From JBFWIL01 sp050256015 (GTDB lineage Bacteria > Bacteroidota > Bacteroidia > Bacteroidales > Prolixibacteraceae), in contig JBFWIL010000024.1 in NCBI GenBank assembly GCA_050256015.1, forward strand, positions 1-17,889: a DNA stretch of 17,889 nt, written 5' to 3'. Both the position numbers and the translations under genes were made by a program. Each line of letters opens with the position of its first letter. Position 1 is the first letter of the stretch. Under the pieces are notes generated by a model. That model saw only the letters and a program-made list of their open reading frames with translations, did no database searches and was not told where the DNA came from. Shown here one piece after another: positions 15,141 through 17,889 of the stretch.

Positions 15141-17237
15141 ATGAACATCCGATTTTATCTTTTATCTTTCATCTTTCTTTTCAGTCAGGGATTAAAAGGA
15201 CAAAGCATCCGTGGCGTTGTCTGCGACGGACTGCAGCAACTGCCACTGGAAGGTGCTGCGGTTGTCATTCCGGAACTAAAAAAAGGAACAGTAACCGACA
15301 CACGGGGAGAATTTGTCTTTTCTGATCTGCCGGAAGGAGAATACCTTATCCGGATAAGCTTCCTGGGGTACGGCACGGTAAAACAGGAAGTGTGCACCGG
15401 AACCCGGACAAACGTAAGTCTGCTTCCGGAAAGTTATATGCAGGAACAGGTGGTGGTAACAGCCAATAAGGTGGAAACCAGTCGCGATCAGGTTCCGTTG
15501 ACCATCTCCACAATAAGTCGGGAACAAATTGAACAGAGTGGGGAAACCAATGTTTTACCGGTAATCAGCCGGCATGTACCTGGACTTTTTATCACGGAAA
15601 GAGGGATTTCCGGTTTTGGAATTTCATCCGGGTCGGCCGGGAAAATCAGTATCCGGGGAGTGGGCGGATCGGACAGTTCGTTTCCCGTTCTTGTTTTGAT
15701 TGACGGACAACCCCAGTTTGTAGGTATTTTTGGTCATTCCATTCCAGACAGCTACAGCAGTTCGGACATTGAGAAAGCGGAAATAATTCGTGGTCCGGCT
15801 TCCATACTATACGGTACCAACGCCATGGGCGGGGTCATCAACCTGATCACCAGGAAAAATAACCGGGAAGGTTTCAGTTTCCGGGGAAATGGAATGACCG
15901 GCAGCCACGGCACATGGAAACTAAACGGATCTGCGGCCTGCAAAAGCGGTAAGCTTAGTCTGCTGGGTTCCTGGAACCACGACCAGACCGACGGACACCG
16001 GGCAAATTCAGATTTTCGTCTGGACAATGGTTTTCTGAAAGCAGACTACGAGTTTAATCAGTATATTTCGCTGACGGCCAATGCCAGCCGGAGTGATTTT
16101 AAAGCGTATGATCCGGGCTCAATTTACGAAGAAGACCCTTCGGTTTACGACAACAAAAGCTTCTGGGCGGATATTGTGCGAACCAATTATTATTTCACAC
16201 TGTCAAACAAATACGAAAAGGCAGAAGGAGGACTGAAAGTTTATTATATGCATGGCGATCACATGATAAGCAACGGCCCGGAAGAGGACTGGAATTCCCT
16301 GGATGAAAATTTAGGATTCAGCTTTTACCAGGGATTGCGGCTGTTTCCCGGAAACCTGATCAGCCTGGGTGTGGAATCGAAAAAGTACGGCGGACAGGGT
16401 TCGCCTGTATCAGGACTGGGCGGAGAACTTTCTTCCTATAACGACCGCTGGATAAGTGTAACCGAAACAGGTGGTTACCTGATTGTGCAGCATGAATTAG
16501 GGAACAGGCTTTCCATTAATTCAGGTATACGGTACGAACACCATGAACTGTTCGGAAGCGAATGGATACCGCAGTTTGGAGCAGCTTATAGCCTGGACTG
16601 GAATACCAAACTGAAAGCTTCCGTTTCCAAAGGCTACCGAAGTCCTTCGGTACGCGAACTGTACCTCTTCCCCTCCGCCAACCAGGATTTGCTGCCCGAG
16701 CGCATGTGGAATTACGAACTGGGACTGACCCGGTACTTTCTGAACAGGCGACTGACAACAGAAATGCATCTGTTCCTGGCCAAAGGTGACAACCTTATTA
16801 TGCTTGTTCCAAATCCATCCCCTCCGCCACAAAAACAGAACAAGAATTCCGGTGATTTCAGCCATAAGGGTATTGAACTGGAAGCTATCTTTCGGCTTTC
16901 ATCCAAAATAAGCCTGAACAGCAACTACAGTTATCTGGACATGGATTCCCCGAAGGTTTCTGCTCCCCGTAATCAGTTTTTCCTCGGTGGGGATTTTCAC
17001 AGGGGAGCCTTCTCCTTTCACACTAACATTCAGTATATCAACCACCTGTATACCTGTCTTGATCCGGAAGATACGCAAACCTACCTGCTGGCCGGAGCTG
17101 GGTTGAGCTACCGCATTAACCGGAATTTAAAATGGTCTGTTTCCGGTGAAAATTTACTGGATACGGATTATCAGACCCAGTATGGTTATCCTATGCCGGG
17201 CATTACGGTATTTACAGGATTGAATATCAACCTGTAA
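15141..17237 (+). CDS. TonB-dependent outer-membrane receptor
   Basis: The 698-residue product is an outer-membrane transporter that imports a scarce ligand using TonB energy. It has a signal peptide (about 1-20, cleavage likely after LKG). A carboxypeptidase-regulatory-like domain follows (about 22-97; IRGVVCD to NVSLLPES), as is common in Bacteroidetes. A TonB-box-like EQVVVTA segment is at 102-108. The plug domain (about 115-240) has ISIRGVGGSDSSFPVLVLIDG and IEIIRGPASILYGTNAMGGVINLIT-type motifs. A beta-barrel runs to the C-terminus, including GYRSPSVRELY and a final ENLLD-QYGYPMPG stretch. It ends in leucine rather than the usual aromatic residue. The ligand cannot be read from sequence, but the upstream NikR-like gene and operator-like element point to a metal or metal chelate. 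Confidence 0.94.
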   Translation: MNIRFYLLSFIFLFSQGLKGQSIRGVVCDGLQQLPLEGAAVVIPELKKGTVTDTRGEFVFSDLPEGEYLIRISFLGYGTVKQEVCTGTRTNVSLLPESYMQEQVVVTANKVETSRDQVPLTISTISREQIEQSGETNVLPVISRHVPGLFITERGISGFGISSGSAGKISIRGVGGSDSSFPVLVLIDGQPQFVGIFGHSIPDSYSSSDIEKAEIIRGPASILYGTNAMGGVINLITRKNNREGFSFRGNGMTGSHGTWKLNGSAACKSGKLSLLGSWNHDQTDGHRANSDFRLDNGFLKADYEFNQYISLTANASRSDFKAYDPGSIYEEDPSVYDNKSFWADIVRTNYYFTLSNKYEKAEGGLKVYYMHGDHMISNGPEEDWNSLDENLGFSFYQGLRLFPGNLISLGVESKKYGGQGSPVSGLGGELSSYNDRWISVTETGGYLIVQHELGNRLSINSGIRYEHHELFGSEWIPQFGAAYSLDWNTKLKASVSKGYRSPSVRELYLFPSANQDLLPERMWNYELGLTRYFLNRRLTTEMHLFLAKGDNLIMLVPNPSPPPQKQNKNSGDFSHKGIELEAIFRLSSKISLNSNYSYLDMDSPKVSAPRNQFFLGGDFHRGAFSFHTNIQYINHLYTCLDPEDTQTYLLAGAGLSYRINRNLKWSVSGENLLDTDYQTQYGYPMPGITVFTGLNINL

Positions 17238-17315
17238 AAAGTTGTGTTTCTCCGGACCCCGAAAAACAGGTTAGCCGGTTTAAAAAAATAAGCTCCGCAG
17301 TCCCTGAATGCTTCA

Positions 17316-17334
17316 AATTCAAAGAAGTTGAATT
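17316..17334. terminator. hairpin between convergent receptor and exonuclease genes
   Basis: AATTCAA (17316-17322) and TTGAATT (17328-17334) form a perfect seven-base-pair stem with a five-base loop. It lies in the 99-base gap between two convergent genes, two bases past the exonuclease stop. The position suits a shared terminator, but the stem is A/T-rich and no T run follows on either strand. Confidence 0.3.
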
Positions 17335-17336
17335 TA

Positions 17337-17889
17337 TTACTGACCATTTTCCAGTTCCAGCCATACCGGACAATGGTCGGAATGGACTGCGCCTGGCAAA
17401 ATCCCTGCATCGGCAATACAGGATCTAAGCGACTCTGTAACCAAGTGATAGTCAATACGCCAGCCTTTGTTCCTGGCACGTGATCCGGCCCGGTAGCTCC
17501 ACCAGGAATAATGGCCGGGAGCACTGACCATTTCCCGGAAACTGTCAATATAGCCTTCGTTTGTGAATTGCCGGAACCATTCCCTTTCTTCCGGCAAAAA
17601 TCCGGAAGTTTTCTGTTGTTTTTCCGGATTATGGATATCGATCCACAGCCGGCAGATATTAAAATCGCCGGAAATAACCAGCCGGGGATGATGCTGACGC
17701 AACCGGTTCAGATAAGCCTGAAAATCGGCCAGAAAATCCATTTTAAAGGCCTGGCGCGGCCCCCCGGCAGTTCCGGAAGGGAAATATACACTGATGACAG
17801 AAAATGACTCGAAATCAGCCCGGATTACCCTTCCTTCTCTATCATATTTTTCCACACCCATGCCGTACTCCACTTCCCGGGGTGTTTTC
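17337..17889 (-). CDS. xth: exodeoxyribonuclease III, C-terminal part (partial at window edge)
   Basis: This is the last 184 codons (five complete codons upstream of VEYGMGV are visible) of an exonuclease III family AP endonuclease, which repairs abasic sites and trims DNA 3' ends. Catalytic blocks of the endonuclease/exonuclease/phosphatase fold are present in order: VISGDFNI (Asp and Asn of the active site), RIDYHLVT (Asp) and HSDHCPVW (the Asp-His pair near the C-terminus). The EYGMGVEKYDREGRVIRADF block is typical of Bacteroidetes members. The gene runs off the right edge, so roughly the first 70 residues are missing. This is a window limit, not a broken gene. A GTG at 17873 is internal. 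Confidence 0.95.
   Translation of the reverse strand, partial: KTPREVEYGMGVEKYDREGRVIRADFESFSVISVYFPSGTAGGPRQAFKMDFLADFQAYLNRLRQHHPRLVISGDFNICRLWIDIHNPEKQQKTSGFLPEEREWFRQFTNEGYIDSFREMVSAPGHYSWWSYRAGSRARNKGWRIDYHLVTESLRSCIADAGILPGAVHSDHCPVWLELENGQ

Noticed and set aside
17337..17889. Truncated exonuclease III as a pseudogene
   Set aside because: The reading frame stays open through the window edge with conserved residues upstream of the GTG, so it is cut by the window and not broken.
1..17889. Mobile element, prophage, defence system or CRISPR array
   Set aside because: No transposase, integrase, terminal repeats, phage genes, repeat-spacer pattern or toxin-antitoxin pair was seen. Gene content is housekeeping plus one regulator-receptor pair.

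Overview
The window looks like chromosomal core DNA of a Bacteroidetes (probably class Bacteroidia). The evidence is the nuoH-I-J-K-L-M-N order, promoter elements of the Bacteroidetes type (TAnnTTTG, here TACCTTTG, TACATTTG and TATTTTTG), few clear Shine-Dalgarno sequences, and a TonB-dependent receptor with an N-terminal carboxypeptidase-regulatory-like domain. I cannot place it below class. I see no insertion sequence, phage gene, CRISPR array, tRNA or rRNA.

Layout. 1-6453 (+): the 3' part of the complex I operon, namely the end of nuoH, then nuoI, nuoJ, nuoK, nuoL, nuoM and nuoN, tightly packed and probably one transcript. These supply the proton-pumping membrane arm and one iron-sulfur subunit of NADH:quinone oxidoreductase. 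6581-11421 (-): metF (methylenetetrahydrofolate reductase) and metH (cobalamin-dependent methionine synthase). metF makes the methyl-folate that MetH uses. metF has its own well-formed promoter. metH follows a 389-base gene-free stretch with several inverted repeats. 11811-13088 (-): a DUF21/CBS/CorC-HlyC (CNNM-type) membrane protein. It is divergent from cysS (13156-14631, +) across a 67-base gap with a -7 box on each strand. 14677-15075 (+): a NikR-like ribbon-helix-helix regulator. 15141-17237 (+): a TonB-dependent outer-membrane receptor. 17337 to the window end (-): the C-terminal part of exonuclease III.

The most interesting part is the NikR-like/receptor pair. A 28-base dyad-like element, GTGTTAC-N14-GTGCCAC, lies just before the receptor gene and covers its probable -7 box. 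This suggests that the upstream regulator represses the receptor in response to a metal. The regulator, however, keeps only the cysteine of the four high-affinity nickel ligands known from E. coli NikR, so the metal it senses is open. Two further points deserve a check. NuoM has leucine where the key lysine of transmembrane helix 7 normally sits. The metH leader could fold into a closed structure that matches no riboswitch class I recognise. The remaining genes look like ordinary housekeeping genes.
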